The notes below the pieces were generated by a model. It saw only the letters and a list, made by a program, of their open reading frames with translations. It made no database searches and was not told where the DNA came from. A DNA stretch of 64,000 bases. Source: Phymatolithon calcareum. Its lineage: Eukaryota > Rhodophyta > Florideophyceae > Hapalidiales. Made by a program: the position numbers and the translations under genes. Below, piece by piece: positions 1 to 11,085 of the stretch (the first letter of the stretch is position 1; every line of letters starts with the position of its first letter). The stretch covers positions 1,798,001-1,862,000 of the forward strand of contig OZ345376.1 in assembly GCA_977006965.1 (NCBI GenBank). The letters run 5' to 3'.

Positions 1-254
1 CGCTAATAATTTTGATACAATTGTTAACCCATAATATGCCTGGCACAACAACGGATAATTTTTCTCTACAATCTTTGAAACTGAAAAATTCTGCGTTTGT
101 CCCGCTCTAATTTTCCCCTGGTTGGTGTTTCTGCCAAAAAGACTAGTCCTCAACGCTGGGTTGGGGTTTGGGATGGGCGCTGATTTCTGCCCACCCGTGA
201 AGGGCCCAACTGCGTTGTTACTGTATCCAGTATGATAGAACAGTAGAAATTGTA

Positions 255-696
255 CAGTCAATCCTCTTTAAATAAATGCCCAATGTGGAACGACTTGATG
301 TCCAGCAAATCCAGGATATTCCGGCAGTGAATTTGAATCATAAGTCTGAGGACACACGTGTGCAGCGGGGGGACGTTGTGCCATTCCGCCACCTGAAGTT
401 GGACCAGGAGCGCGCTGTGGTTCATCCGTAAAGGAATGCGCGGCACATAAATATTGTTTCTATGAAACAACGGAGAAGTACTGATTTTTTCATTAAAAAA
501 TAGACAGATGGAAAAAAGACAGGTTAAGAAAACTCCACAAGTGTATGGGAAATTATTCTCAAATCGAGTACTCCTGTATTCCACACACCTGACAAATCGT
601 TAAGTTTAGGGGTATCCTATATTCGTTCATCTACTTCGTATCCGGGAAAGTGAGTATATTCTAATGCCGAGGATCCAGTGAAAGAAGGATTGACTG
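255..696. mobile_element. pogo/mariner-like MITE
   Basis: A 442-bp element bounded by inverted ends that both begin CAGTCAATCCT and then CTTT, each flanked by the dinucleotide TA (253-254 and 697-698), as expected for Tc1/mariner-pogo insertions. The right subterminal sequence (a GGATCC-like block, then TTAGAATAT and CGGATACG) is recognisably shared with an element end near 25,187. No convincing transposase frame lies inside; the long minus-strand frame here has no ATG. It is therefore called a non-autonomous element. The superfamily rests only on TA duplication and end sequence. Confidence 0.6.
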
Positions 697-698
697 TA

Positions 699-1356
699 GT
701 TCTAAATAGTGCAAGGAGTGTAGGGTTACACATCTTATGGCCTAGTGGTCTCTACAAGGAGAGCACTATAGTGCACATTTAGCTCAGCGTTGAACAGGCC
801 TTGCAGATGCTGCAACATATCCTGCTCAGCGCTTTTTCACCAAATCTGTGTACAAATAACTTAAAGAACAAGAGACAGAGAGAGAGCGGCTAGTCATAAT
901 CACCCCGATTAAATTTGGATTCCAACTCTATTGCTTCTGACACGATTGCAAGTCGGAGGGAATAGAGTTGGAATTCAAATTTAATGCGAAAAAGCGAAAA
1001 CGAAACGGCGTGTTGCAGACTGTTATAGTGCGTGACGTGATCAAATGCAAGCAGAAGCGAAAATGAGATTCTTGCTTCGATAGTAAATCATCTATTAGAA
1101 AGGAGGAAGTAGTTTCGTCCATATCGATGGAGACAACCGCAACTTCAGAGCTCTGTGGACATGGAGAATGCTTATTGATCGGCAACTAACACCAGGGCAG
1201 AGTAAGCCTACATCGCATAGCTGTGTCGAATAATTTTAGCCTTTTTTCGCATCTTCCGCCATTTATGGTGCAGACCCCCTCATTACATGTCAATGGCGGG
1301 TGATAGCACCAGAGTGAGCAAAAATTGAAGAAGAGGATGATAGTCCGCCATGGCGC
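699..1356. other. non-coding interval with a long hairpin
   Basis: No recognisable gene. The notable structure is the inverted repeat at 908-985, described separately. The last bases run into the target site of the LINE copy that follows. Confidence 0.5.
908..985. repeat. 25-bp inverted repeat (hairpin)
   Basis: Arms 908-932 and 961-985 are 25 nt each and complementary except at one position, around a 28-nt loop. The arms begin ATTAAATTTG and end CCAACTCTATT. This is far longer than expected by chance in non-coding DNA. It could be a fold-back element or an end-to-end remnant of a small transposon; no flanking duplication was found. Confidence 0.75.
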
Positions 1357-1367
1357 TTGCAGTCACT

Positions 1368-2567
1368 ACGTGGTGTATCATCGACCGAGGAGTACCTCAA
1401 GGTTCCCCCCTTTGTCCATGCCTATACAATATATTCATGGACACATTCGCAGAAGCCGTCTCCAAGACAGACAGGAACGTCTCAGAAAGCCCTGTGCAAT
1501 TGTTCGCAGATGATGTTCAGCTTCAAGCGAAGACAAGACGAGGAATGCAGAAACTTCTTGATATAGCGACCAGTTGGGCAAGCGAAAATGGCATGAAATG
1601 GAACACAAAACCAGGAAAAAGCGAAGTTCTTAAGTACAAAGGACTTCAGAAGCACACGTTTTACTTGGCGGGACGAGAACTATATCAAGCCTGGAGACTC
1701 TCGTATCTTGGGGTAAGCATGAATAACAAGGGTGTTACGGATGACACGGCCATAGCAAGAGTTCGAAATGCTGCAGGATGCATACATAAGCTTCGGGAGC
1801 TTGGAGTGAATGTTCGAGGATTCAAACCGGAGACATGCATCAGGATCTTTAAGTCGCTAATTATCCCGAAATGGGAGTATGCGTTACACGTTACTCCAAT
1901 GACAAATCGATTGCTCTCGGCAATCGAGTCGGCAGAGGGCTTGTTCTACAAGAATGTTTTCGGAAAGTATGCCGAACACCGCCGGGACCGAATGCGAGTT
2001 CTGTGCCGACTGGGACCACCAAAGATGAGGAGACGTCATCAAGCAGAAAGGTTTGCATTAAGCCTGGTAAGGCACAAAAAGCGCCTTGAAGAAACAGAAG
2101 AGTCCGTTGGAAGAGATGAGGACGTAAAGGAAGCAATGAAGGATTTTGAATATCTCAAGATGTATGAAGACTTGCGATAAGCCCTTCAGAAAGCCCAGGA
2201 GGGATCTGTTACGAAGAAGAGGAGGAGAGAAGAAACAATTAAGGTATGGGAAAAGGAAGAAGAAGGCAGATCAATGAAGATTCCTATTGAAGGCAAGCTA
2301 CCAGGGATCCTTTACATAGGAGAAAGAACAACACGTTTAAGGTGCCTAAGGTTGACATTCAACCGAGCACCCCTTTGGAGGAAATCAGTGTTGGGTGCTT
2401 ACTGTGAGATTACCGCGGTGGTTGAACTAGTCGCCTTACAACGTACTCTAGCGTCATCGAAGATGAGTACAGAAATTGAGTTTGAGTGCAAGAGACTCAC
2501 AGGAGCTCTTGTTGGGAGAGAATTACGAATCAAGAACGTTTTGAGCAACCAGATGACTATAGCGTAG
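1368..2567 (+). pseudogene. LINE reverse transcriptase, one in-frame stop
   Basis: The conceptual protein holds the palm of a non-LTR reverse transcriptase: the GVPQGSP motif, then LFADDVQL with the catalytic aspartate pair, then the thumb (SYLGV) and a basic C-terminal region ending in RAPLWRKSVLGAY and a final conserved block. It is open from the truncation point to a TAA at 2178-2180, then open again in the same frame to 2567. Sister copies at 5.4 kb and 40.7 kb have a glutamine codon at this site, so the stop is a single CAA-to-TAA change. The fingers, endonuclease and any ORF1 are missing, so it cannot be autonomous. Confidence 0.85.
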
Positions 2568-2644
2568 AGATTATGCAAGAGCTGCCCCGTTACTCCAAGG
2601 TGAGGCTTTGGGAGCTCTCAAAAATAAAATCATCATATATCCCC
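1368..2644 (+). mobile_element. 5'-truncated LINE (family 1), copy a
   Basis: The insertion is bounded by an 11-bp target-site duplication, TTGCAGTCACT, at 1357-1367 and 2645-2655. It is 5' truncated inside the reverse transcriptase and ends AAAATCATCATATATCCCC. There is no poly-A tail: the family ends in an ATATCCC-like terminus also seen at 5848, 38,905 and 42,690. The ATG at 1350 that opens the longest frame lies in flanking host DNA, so it is not the element's start. Confidence 0.85.
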
Positions 2645-2655
2645 TTGCAGTCACT

Positions 2656-3978
2656 CGATATCAGTTCAGAGTAAATGCGAGCGCCACGATTCAAGAGCAC
2701 ATATTTCCCAATATGCAAAACATCGTGTTGTCCAAAAAAACTTAGTTGAAACTATTGCTTCCCTTCTTTGAGATATGGGCACTTGACGTTTTTCCTCTAC
2801 AGTGCATCCAAAATTATAAAGACAAAAATATTATAAAAGTAACACTAGAATTTTTGCCACCAGTCTCGGACCACTCTTTGTATACACGCGAACTGTACAT
2901 AAGCAATTCAACCACAGCTCTGTCCGGTTTGCATACGGTTATCGCCGCAAATTGCGGGACATCGAGCCCCGGGTTCCAATGTCCAGACAGCGAACATCTT
3001 TGTTTCTCAACTCACAACAAAAGTGGTAGGAAACATGCACACTCCATGATTTCACGGCCATCCCGCGGGAATCGTTTTTCTACCTGACTTGATCCATGGA
3101 GAGGTATGGGCAAACTTTGCATCTTTTAAGCTATGTGAATGGACAATATCGTCCTCCATGAGGAATTAAACGCTGTCTCCCTGACGCTTTCGACCGTTTG
3201 AAAATTTCAATGCTCCTCGGCCTGCCAAGTGCCAATTTTTGGGCAGATGCAAAGTATTTATGCCCACAAAACTCGCGTTTCGATATGAAGATTCGTCAGC
3301 TCTTTGGATCAACTATTTGCACTTGGAAAGCTGGAGCCAGAGCCAGATTTGGATTATTTTGGAAAAAACGCAGTGAATAGAGCTGCTGATCCCACAAAAC
3401 GCCACACAAGCTCATTTCGTCTATGCTGACGAAACCCGCGCCATCATGGCAAATAAACGTGACACAACTTTTGTGATTGAGCAGATCCCTGCCTCTCTTG
3501 GGGTCGGGTGGACAACGGTGCCTTTATGGGAAAACCAAGTGGACCGACGGGGCACCGCTCTCTGCAAGTGGGGACCGTCTGGCCAGAGCCCAATGACACG
3601 TTCTTTAATTGTATTCTTTGAGTGAGTCCGCTTCGAGACAGGAGTACTAGATGGCAGAATTTGCTACTCTGCGGAGCCGGAGTTTCGAGCGTGTGGATTC
3701 TACAGGATGTTCTTGGATTTAGATGATATGTCAGTGTGTGCTGTGGTCCGAGGAAGAGTCGACACAGGCACAGGAAGAGGAGGTGAAGCTGGAACCGATG
3801 AAAAACTCTCATTGTGTCCAAGGGAAGCATCCTGGGATTTGTGGTCTCTGAACGACCACTTAGGATTCCATTTTTGAACGGAGTGAGGAGGAACTCGAAT
3901 GAGCTTGTTTCCACGATGTAAAGAGACAACTTGATTTTCAACTCCCGCAACTGTGGCGTGTCCGAGGTACTCGCCTCA
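2656..3978. other. no recognisable gene
   Basis: Several open frames of 60-200 codons occur here on both strands, but none shows a signal peptide, domain motif or repeated homologue in the window. I see no repeat boundaries. Confidence 0.4.
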
Positions 3979-4026
3979 TCAAGCATGGAGGCTCTCGTAT
4001 CTCGGGATAAGCATGAACCGCAAAGG

Positions 4027-4956
4027 GGGGGGGGGAAATTGTATGTTTTTATTTTACAAGCCCTCAACGCCGGTATTCACCAACAACAGAGCAGCTTGGG
4101 TCTCAGTAACTACCCTGTGTAACAATTATGTTCCCAAATCACAATTGCTGCACTCATCTCCATCATCTCCAACTCTAGTATCCATCACTTGCTACGTTCT
4201 TCTTCTTCGCAGTAAAAATTGCCGAGTAGGGCAAACCTCCGCAGTCGGATGTCTTCTCGGCGCGCTCGCATAACTTCCGGGGGGCTAATAAAGAGAAGCC
4301 CTCTCGGGGGACAACTTCTGTGGGCTCTTAACATCAGGAGGTGTGCTCTTCAACGAGAGCTCGCTCGGGGGGACAGCTGGAGGTAGGCGCTCTTCAACGA
4401 GTGCTCTTTCGGGGGGACAACTTCGGGAGGCTCTTCAACGAGGCCTCGCTCTCGCTCGCTGGGGCAACTTGGAGGGTGGTGTTCGTCAACAGAGGCTCGC
4501 TCGGGGGGACAACTTCGGGGGGCCTTCAACGGAAACCCACTTGGGGGGACATCTTGCGGGGCTCCAAAAACGGAACCTCGCTCGGGGGGACAACTTCGGT
4601 GAGGACTATCGGCGCGGGTTCCGGTTTCCGCGTCGGCGACAACTAGTCGTGCGCCGGGTATGATATCGATGGTTTCATACATTCAGCACGTAGCACGATT
4701 TCTGATATTTCGCGTCGGTTCGCGGAATGTTTCGGGGTCAGCACTCTTCACTTGGTCTTCAGCGGGGCAGCGTTCTTCATCGCGACAACCGATTTCGGCG
4801 GAGAAGCCGCCAAACTGCGCGCATTCGTCAAAGCATTCGTCGTGGTCAAAAATACCGGCGCGGGCTATCCGCCCGCGCCGGAAATCTTCAGTTTCGTGTC
4901 TCGTGGGCCGTTCGGTCCGGTTCAGGTTTTTCGCGTTGATTGCTCTGTAATGTGAC
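4027..4956 (-). mobile_element. retroposon with poly-C 3' tail
   Basis: A 930-bp insertion in the LINE above, flanked by a 16-bp duplication, GCATGAACCGCAAAGG, at 4011-4026 and 4957-4972. On the plus strand it opens with a run of about 11 G (4025-4035) followed by AAATTGTATGTTTTTATTTTA, so on the minus strand it ends AATAAAAACATACAATTT plus poly-C. A homologous end lies at 20,765. The size of the duplication and the homopolymer at one side indicate target-primed reverse transcription. I recognise no protein in it. Confidence 0.7.
4290..4610. repeat. degenerate ~43-bp minisatellite
   Basis: About seven degenerate units contain GGGGGGACAACTTCGGG preceded by CTCTTCAACGAG and CTCGCTCG. The GGGG(GG)ACA cores are spaced 40-45 bp apart for most of the array (about 4371, 4414, 4459, 4504, 4544, 4587). 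It lies inside the poly-C retroposon. The local G bias on the plus strand is strong. Confidence 0.7.
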
Positions 4957-5869
4957 GCATGAACCGCAAAGGCGTAACAGACGACATGGCGTTATCAAGA
5001 ATACGAAATGCAGTGGGGTGCATACAAAAACTGCGGGATATTGGAGTCAATGTTCGAGGCTTTCAGTCTGTGACATGCATTAGAATCTTCAAGTCGCTTA
5101 TTTTGCCCAAGTGGGAGTATGCACTCCACGTGACGCCACAGACAAAGCGATTACAATCAGCAATCGAATCTGCAGAAGGTTTATTCTTCAAGTATGTGTT
5201 TGGGACATATGCCGAGCACCGCCATGGTAGAATGCGAGTTCTGTGCCGACTAGAACCACCAGCCATGAGGAGAAGACAACAAGCAGAAAGGTTTTCTGCG
5301 AGTCTAGTTAGACAAAAGAAGCGCCTCGATGAGGCAGACGAGTATTCTGGGAGAGATGAAGACATTCAGGAGGCAAACAAGGACATAGAGTGCCTCAAGA
5401 AATATGAAGATCTGCTGCAAGCTCTCGATAAAGCGGAGGGGGCTCAGTCTCAAAGAAAGGGCGACGAAAAGAAATAATTGAGTTATGGGCAAGGAAGAAG
5501 AGGGAATATCGCTCGAGATACCAACTGATTCGAACAATCTACCGGTTGTTCTCCGTGTAAGAGAAAGGTCGACACGGTTGCGATTCCTACGGCTGATAAT
5601 CTGCAGAGCACCTCTTTGGAGAAAATCAGTACTAGGTGCATACTTTGGCGTCACAGCCGTGATTAAGCTGGTCGCGCTCCAACGCATTCTATCTTCATCC
5701 AAGATTAGTCCTGAAATTGAATATGAATGTAAGCGACTCACTAGAGCACTTGTTGGGAGAGAAATACGAATCAAGGATATACTGAATAGTCAAACTACGT
5801 TAGCTTAAAAAATCGTGCGAAAGCGGCCCTGTTAAATCAACACAGATCCCGAGGTCCCGTGAATTTTGT

Positions 5870-6190
5870 CGCAGTAGATCACAATGTCGTTGAGCTCAAG
5901 TCGATCTGCGGGCTCGGTGGTTGGCGGGACAAAGCGTGACGGATCCGAGAGTCAACATTGAGTCGTTCGAAAGCTTGTCGCGCTGACGCAATGTCATGAC
6001 GGCGACGGGCGTATTGCTCGTCGATGTTTGTGGGTATTTTAGAGAGGAAAATCGGAGAGTCATTTATTGGGTTCGACATTAGAGGATGAAGGCCGTAAAG
6101 AACTTGTAACGGAGATACCCCAAAGTAGTTGGGTCTTAAATTGTATGAAGCATGAGCAGAGTACACTATTGTGAGAGCTAGTGTCTATTT
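5870..6190 (-). pseudogene. LTR-retrotransposon integrase fragment
   Basis: The minus-strand frame reads YNLRPNYFGVSPLQVLYGLH, the conserved end of the integrase core of Ty3/copia-type elements (asparagine-rich stretch, G-x-SP, then a YG-x-x-P-like motif). A charged helix follows (DEQYARRRHDIASARQAF). No ATG or other pol domains are present nearby, so this is a fragment of about 100 codons. Its upstream edge at 6180-6215 carries the palindromic CCCTCAATTGAGGG motif also found at the end of repeat X. Confidence 0.6.
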
Positions 6191-6591
6191 GACGGACCCC
6201 CCTCAATTGAGGGGCGATTTGAAAGCTTGAAAAATCCATAAAGCAAATTCGAAACAGATCGCTCACGTCATATTCCTAAGCCTGGCTTATCTTCTGTGCG
6301 ATGAGTATTTACACTACTACCTTAAATTCGCTTCGTTCGGCGCTAGCAACGAAAACATGATGGTCACTCAGAAGCACAGAACTGCCACTCCAGGAGAAAA
6401 ACACCGGCCGCGCGCGGTCGGTACATCAGTACCAAGGTATCAGTACACACCAAGGCAGCATCGGTAACCGGTCTCGAAGAGTGCTCCAGACTATACGGAA
6501 CATTTTCGAAGTCAAAAAAGGTGAGTGGTAGGGCTCAAAATGTACTCAGGGAAAAAAGTAATGGTCGCGTGAGCATGTCACATCGCGTGAA

Positions 6592-6852
6592 ATGGGTTCT
6601 GATTCGTCATCCATCGAAGAAGGTAAGATTAAGACAGTCCACATTGTCAGAGTCAAGGCAGAGAACGCTGACGATGCCATTCCAGACGATCAGAGCGAGC
6701 CAACACCGGCAAGCCGCGGTACCGCCCAGACCTGCTTACAGTGTTTATCCTTGCCAATCTTCATCGCGAAACGCCTGATTGTCGTCTACACTCGCGATCA
6801 CATGCTCCTCAGAAGGGCACAAAAGCTTCGATACAAACTTCAGAAGCTCTAA
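6592..6852 (+). CDS. hypothetical protein, weak
   Basis: An 86-codon ATG frame beginning MGSDSSSIEEGKIKTVHIVR, acidic and serine-rich at the N terminus and basic at the C terminus (RRAQKLRYKLQKL). I recognise no domain. A GTGAGT sequence at about 6520 could be a splice donor, so it might be one exon, but it may equally be chance. The surrounding 6191-6830 otherwise holds nothing I can identify. Confidence 0.2.
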   Translation: MGSDSSSIEEGKIKTVHIVRVKAENADDAIPDDQSEPTPASRGTAQTCLQCLSLPIFIAKRLIVVYTRDHMLLRRAQKLRYKLQKL

Positions 6853-8153
6853 ACGCCCTCTTCCGAGCTCTCGCGACTAGGTCATACAGGGCCCTTGGGA
6901 CCAAATATCGCACCGGGAACTTGATGCCATCACGCCCGACCGCGAGCCGAATACAAGCGCTCATTGGGTGTCAAGGTATAAGCGGAAAGTTCTGTGTCCG
7001 GTTTAGGGACGATTTTCCTCTCAGTTGTGGAAACTTTGCACTCTAAACGGAGACTTCTTATCCGAGAATTGTGGTAGTGGACTTCATTAGAAGTACAATT
7101 GGGTGGTGGCGATGTTTCCCCAAGTTACCTGCGAAAACATGCTGCTTGGACGTCCGCTAAGCTGAGAAGAAAGGGGTGAAAAGTGACTACAGTGACAGAG
7201 CCTATTAAGTTTTTCGAAATATTCGTCCTCATGGCAAGAGTTGAGTTTGGCGCTCAGAGCGCTTTCTGGAAGTCTACCAGGCTGAAGAAGTATTTCCCGG
7301 GCCATTCTTCTTCAAAAACAGAGATGCCGGTGGCCGAACACCTCCGGTTGATTTCATTCAGAGTGCAATCATGTGAATTAGGCGACACGTACTCTGCGCT
7401 GTACCACTGGTCGCTCGGTCAACACTCTGTCGATCCCATGAATGACCATAGAAAGCACACTGTGTCAAAGAGATTTTTTAGGCGAGATGGGCCACGCAAT
7501 GATAGATGTGCGCTGTCTTGTGGCCGCGTATGGCAGAATAAGGCGCATTGTATGTGCGAATTTATACTTTGGTGAGTGCTGACTCTGCAGAGATTCAAAC
7601 AAGTGCGCCTATAGTTCATAGGGGCCATCTAACTCTTCTGGTGATTTTCTAAGTTGATAGCTCGCTTTTATTCTCTGGTGCCCATGCAGAATGTTAGCAG
7701 CACATGACGCAACAAAAGATTTGTGAATTGTCGGGCAAGCAAATCATCGATAGTATTTGACATGCGCCTTACTAGTCAACTTTCAGTCTCGCCAGAACGT
7801 ACCTTTGCATTCGAGAGCAGTGTTTGACGCCACTATACCCCTAAGAAAAACAAAAGGATGACTGCAGAGGCAGGCTTGTAAACAATACTATTGCAACGGA
7901 TTGGAACTAAAAGTGCAATCCGCAATACGGATTGCATCTCAGATTCCGCTGCAATACATACTGCAATCCAAGATTCCACAGCAATCCATATTGAAATCCA
8001 AGATTCCACGCCGTATTATCAGCCACGAAGCAAGCACACCAGATATCCAGAGTGCGACCGTAAAAGATCAAAATGTTGCGGAAGTAGTGCAGGTGCGCCT
8101 CGGCGTTAAGTCGCGTCGCTTCACCGGTCGATAGGTCATCATACACCCTGCCT

Positions 8154-10218
8154 CAAAGCATTGGAAAAAATAATTGCTATTGTAATTATTTAAATTATTG
8201 TTCCAATAATTTATTCCTGAGTCGCGCATATTTATTGTATTTATTGAGATCTTCGTGGTTACGACAATTATTTTATTTATTTGAAAGCATTATTTACTCG
8301 AGAACGCTCGACTAAGTCTACGTTTCTGGGGGAGAATGACAGCATTTTGGCCCAACGATTGTATTGTTTATTTGGGCCCGATGGTATTCTTGAACAGTAA
8401 AGTGACATGTTTGACATCGATAGCACATGACGTGTCGGCTGCGGACTCTCATTTAGGATTATGAAAACCATGGCAATCAACACAGTACAACGGGAACTGC
8501 GTACCAGGCGAGCACCGTTTGGTAGCACCCAAGATGCCGCGAGTTTTCGGTAAGCATGTTCGCGATGAGTTTTTCACACAGTCGGATCCCAACTCCGCTG
8601 TGTGGACTTGCAAATGTGGAACGCGACGGAAAGATTCTGGACGGGGCTACACCAATTTTGTGAGTCACGTTCAATCCGAGCATCCAAGCGACTTAAACGT
8701 TTTATGCGCTGAGAAAGAGTCGAGCACAAATACCTTACGAGTTTCGAAACCTATCTCTCTGTTTTATCCTCGCAAAACGTTGCATGCTCACGGCTGGCTA
8801 GAGTTTATCGTCAAAGGCCTGCTGCCGTTTACTGTCGCCGAGAACCCTATTTACACTGCCGCTTGTCGATTTGATTCCATGAGCTACAAGACCGTCATGA
8901 AGTTCCTCGGTGTCCTCACGAAACACGTCGAATCGGAAATCTCACGTCGTCTTCCGTCGAACTTTGCTCTCGTTTTTGACGGTTGGACCGCTGATAATAC
9001 TCACTATGTCGCGATATTCGCTACCTTTCCGGCTAATACGAAACACGGATACGAGAAGTTTTTGTTGGGTTTTTCTCCTTTCGAAGACGAAGAAGGACAG
9101 AGCGCGGCTAATCACTTCGAATATCTCAAGTTCGTACTAAGTGTGTTTGGAAAATCGCTATCAAATGTTGTTGCACTCATCGGCGACAACTGTTCTACGA
9201 ACAAATTACTGGCGGACTTATGTGGTGTACATTTTGTTGGTTGTGCGAGCCACCGTTTTAATTTGGCCATGAAGGACAGGATACGCGAACATCAACCCAT
9301 TATTGAGAACATCAGGGCAATCATGCATAAGCTATCGTACCCTATACCGGCCGCAAAACTCCGCAACTTTACGCACTTACGTGCCTACCGGAGCAATGTG
9401 ACGCGATGGTCATCGACAGCACATATGCTCAAGCGCTACATGGCTATCAACGAGCTTCTACCCTTGCTGAATATTGACGAGATCGATGCTCTAACGTTAA
9501 GCACACGCCAAAACCGAAAAGTGGAGTCGCTATGCGAGGAGTTCTCTTCATTCGATTCAATTACCAAGGCTCTCCAAAATGATGACATATCGATGGCGGA
9601 CGCCCGGGTATTATTCGATACGGTGATAGAAGAGTTTCCACAACTTTCTGTCCGCTTGGGCTCGATGGCGGCAATCATCCATCACCCTGAATTCGAGTCC
9701 GGAATTGTCAAAATTATGGAGAAACGCGTTTCTGCGATGTCACCGGCTGAGCTGTTTTCTACCGAGAAATTGAAGAGTGCTATCTGTGCTGTGCGTTTGA
9801 CTGTTGATGAACGCTCACTATCGCTAGCCGAGCGCGCATTGAAGCGTCCCAAAAGCGTTCTTTCCTATGATTCTGAGTACATGGACTTGCGATTCATTGT
9901 ACCGACGTCGAATATGTGCGAGAGGTTTTTCTCTATCGCTGGTTACGCGTTGGATGACAGAAGAAGAAGCGTTATTCCTGCAAATTTCGAGAAGCAGATC
10001 TTCCTTCATGCTAACTCGGATGTGTGGGGAATCGAAGACGTCAATGCTATCGCGACAGAAAGCAGCTAGATGGATCCAATAATTGGGAATAACCAGTTAT
10101 TTATTCCTCACTGAACTTAAATACAATAATTTATTCCTTCTGCGCTCAACAGTCTTGATATTTATTCTCGACACTGCGCGAGAAAGAATAAAAATAAATA
10201 AATAATTCCAATGCTCTG
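8154..10218 (+). mobile_element. complete, apparently intact hAT transposon
   Basis: A 2,065-bp element with ends CAAAGCATTGGAA and, inverted, CAGAGCATTGGAA, flanked by a perfect 8-bp duplication, CCCTGCCT, at 8146-8153 and 10,219-10,226. Subterminal DNA is AT-rich with repeated ATTTATT/AATAATT motifs. It holds a single long open transposase frame with no stops. It sits inside the older 4.2-kb hAT element. It is the only element in the window that looks as though it could encode its own movement. Confidence 0.92.
8534..10069 (+). CDS. hAT transposase, full-length frame
   Basis: 511 codons from the first ATG (an in-frame TTG 15 bp upstream extends the frame but is unlikely to be the start). 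It cuts and pastes the element in the nucleus. The N-terminal BED-type zinc finger uses C26, C28, H45 and H50. The RNase H-like core shows FDGW with D149, then LIGDNCSTNK with D218, then the hAT-specific CxxH motif in GCASHRFNL (C237, H240). The C-terminal dimerisation domain includes the MCERFFSIAGYALDDRR block. Length is within the usual range for compact hAT enzymes (about 500-800 aa). No frameshift or stop is present, so activity is possible but untested; an upstream non-coding or short coding exon cannot be excluded. Confidence 0.9.
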   Translation: MPRVFGKHVRDEFFTQSDPNSAVWTCKCGTRRKDSGRGYTNFVSHVQSEHPSDLNVLCAEKESSTNTLRVSKPISLFYPRKTLHAHGWLEFIVKGLLPFTVAENPIYTAACRFDSMSYKTVMKFLGVLTKHVESEISRRLPSNFALVFDGWTADNTHYVAIFATFPANTKHGYEKFLLGFSPFEDEEGQSAANHFEYLKFVLSVFGKSLSNVVALIGDNCSTNKLLADLCGVHFVGCASHRFNLAMKDRIREHQPIIENIRAIMHKLSYPIPAAKLRNFTHLRAYRSNVTRWSSTAHMLKRYMAINELLPLLNIDEIDALTLSTRQNRKVESLCEEFSSFDSITKALQNDDISMADARVLFDTVIEEFPQLSVRLGSMAAIIHHPEFESGIVKIMEKRVSAMSPAELFSTEKLKSAICAVRLTVDERSLSLAERALKRPKSVLSYDSEYMDLRFIVPTSNMCERFFSIAGYALDDRRRSVIPANFEKQIFLHANSDVWGIEDVNAIATESS

Positions 10219-10321
10219 CCCTGCCTAATGGAGAGAGACCCGGCAAGACAAGTTGTGGAGTGTGTTGGACGGAACACTTGAACGGACGCGAATTGTACTA
10301 GTCGAACAGTATGAAGCAATC

Positions 10322-10967
10322 TTCAAGTGCCGCGTAAAGCCGATCCCCGCGAGGGGCTGCTGTAATCAGAGAGAGCTAGGCGTCAACCAACCAATGCGTG
10401 AAAAAAGACTGCTTTAACAGGAAGCAGGCGCACTGGCAGGAGCAACGCAGAAGCCTTCGTGACACCTATGAGAGGATACGTTGCGAGGAGCAAACAGCCG
10501 AGGAGCGAGCACGGCGGCGGAAGTGGAGAAGACGTGCAGCACCGAGCAAGAAGTCGGTTTCCAGAGAATACCTATAATACCAGCGGTATGCCGCTGCCGA
10601 CAGAGCGTCTATTGAGACGATGTCAACGCCCTTAATCAATAGGGACTTACGCGAGTACCGCGCCACGTGCTAGGCGCGGTTACGACATGCTATCGGGTCA
10701 GCTGTCAAACGAGCTCGGTGCACTGATTACAGAGCTGCAAAATGTGGCGCAATGAACACACAATGACGCCTCGCTACCGGGGGTCGTCTACGGCGAACAA
10801 TGCAGGAGTTCTGCAATTTAGATGGGATATCTGAGATCCTAAGTTTTTCCGCCCGACCCTCTGGCGGTGCGTTTTCGTAAGCTAAACAAAGGTAGGTAGC
10901 AACTGAGGAAGCCTTGCCCGTATCTTCGGAAGTCTGTGGGGCTTTTAAAAAAACTTTGCTCACAAAA
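10322..10967 (+). mobile_element. 5'-truncated LINE (family 3) fragment
   Basis: A 646-bp insertion in the 4.2-kb hAT, flanked by the 14-bp duplication AGTATGAAGCAATC (10,308-10,321 and 10,968-10,981). Its 3' end carries the family-3 terminal block GCAACTGAGGAAGCCTTGCC at about 10,893 and TGTGGGGCTTTTAAAAAAAC, also seen in the 42.9-44.8 kb copy. An arginine-rich frame (ERARRRKWRRRAAPSKKS) is present but broken by stops. A stem CCGCC...GGCGG lies upstream of the conserved 3' block. Confidence 0.8.
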
Positions 10968-11085
10968 AGTATGAAGCAATCGCTCCAACATAGTGCACAC
11001 TGCCACAGGACTATCCATCATGCAACAGTGCTCCGATTGTGCCTTTCAACTCGCATGCAATGCGTTTCTCAACAAGCCGAACGAG

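Larger units (their letters stand above)
3979..5848 (+). pseudogene. LINE (family 1), copy b, split by a retroposon
   Basis: Homologous to the copy at 1.4-2.6 kb. It starts in the thumb region (equivalent to the SYLGVSMN segment), is interrupted at 4026 by a 930-bp insertion, and resumes at 4957 with MNRKGVTDD and on through the C-terminal region. A frameshift or stop near 5477 separates the last block (5485-5808). The 3' end reads AAATCAACACAGATCCC at about 5848. The same protein order as copy a makes the assignment firm; the 5' limit is approximate and I could not find a clear target-site duplication. Confidence 0.75.

Noticed and set aside
1350-1367. ATG at 1350 as the start of the reverse transcriptase
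   Set aside because: It lies in host DNA and the target-site duplication; the element begins at 1368.
3444-4067. 207-codon minus frame
   Set aside because: It runs across the boundary between unassigned DNA, a LINE fragment and the poly-C retroposon, so it cannot be one gene.
4290-4610. CRISPR-like array
   Set aside because: Units are degenerate throughout, without constant repeats and variable spacers, and the genome is eukaryotic.
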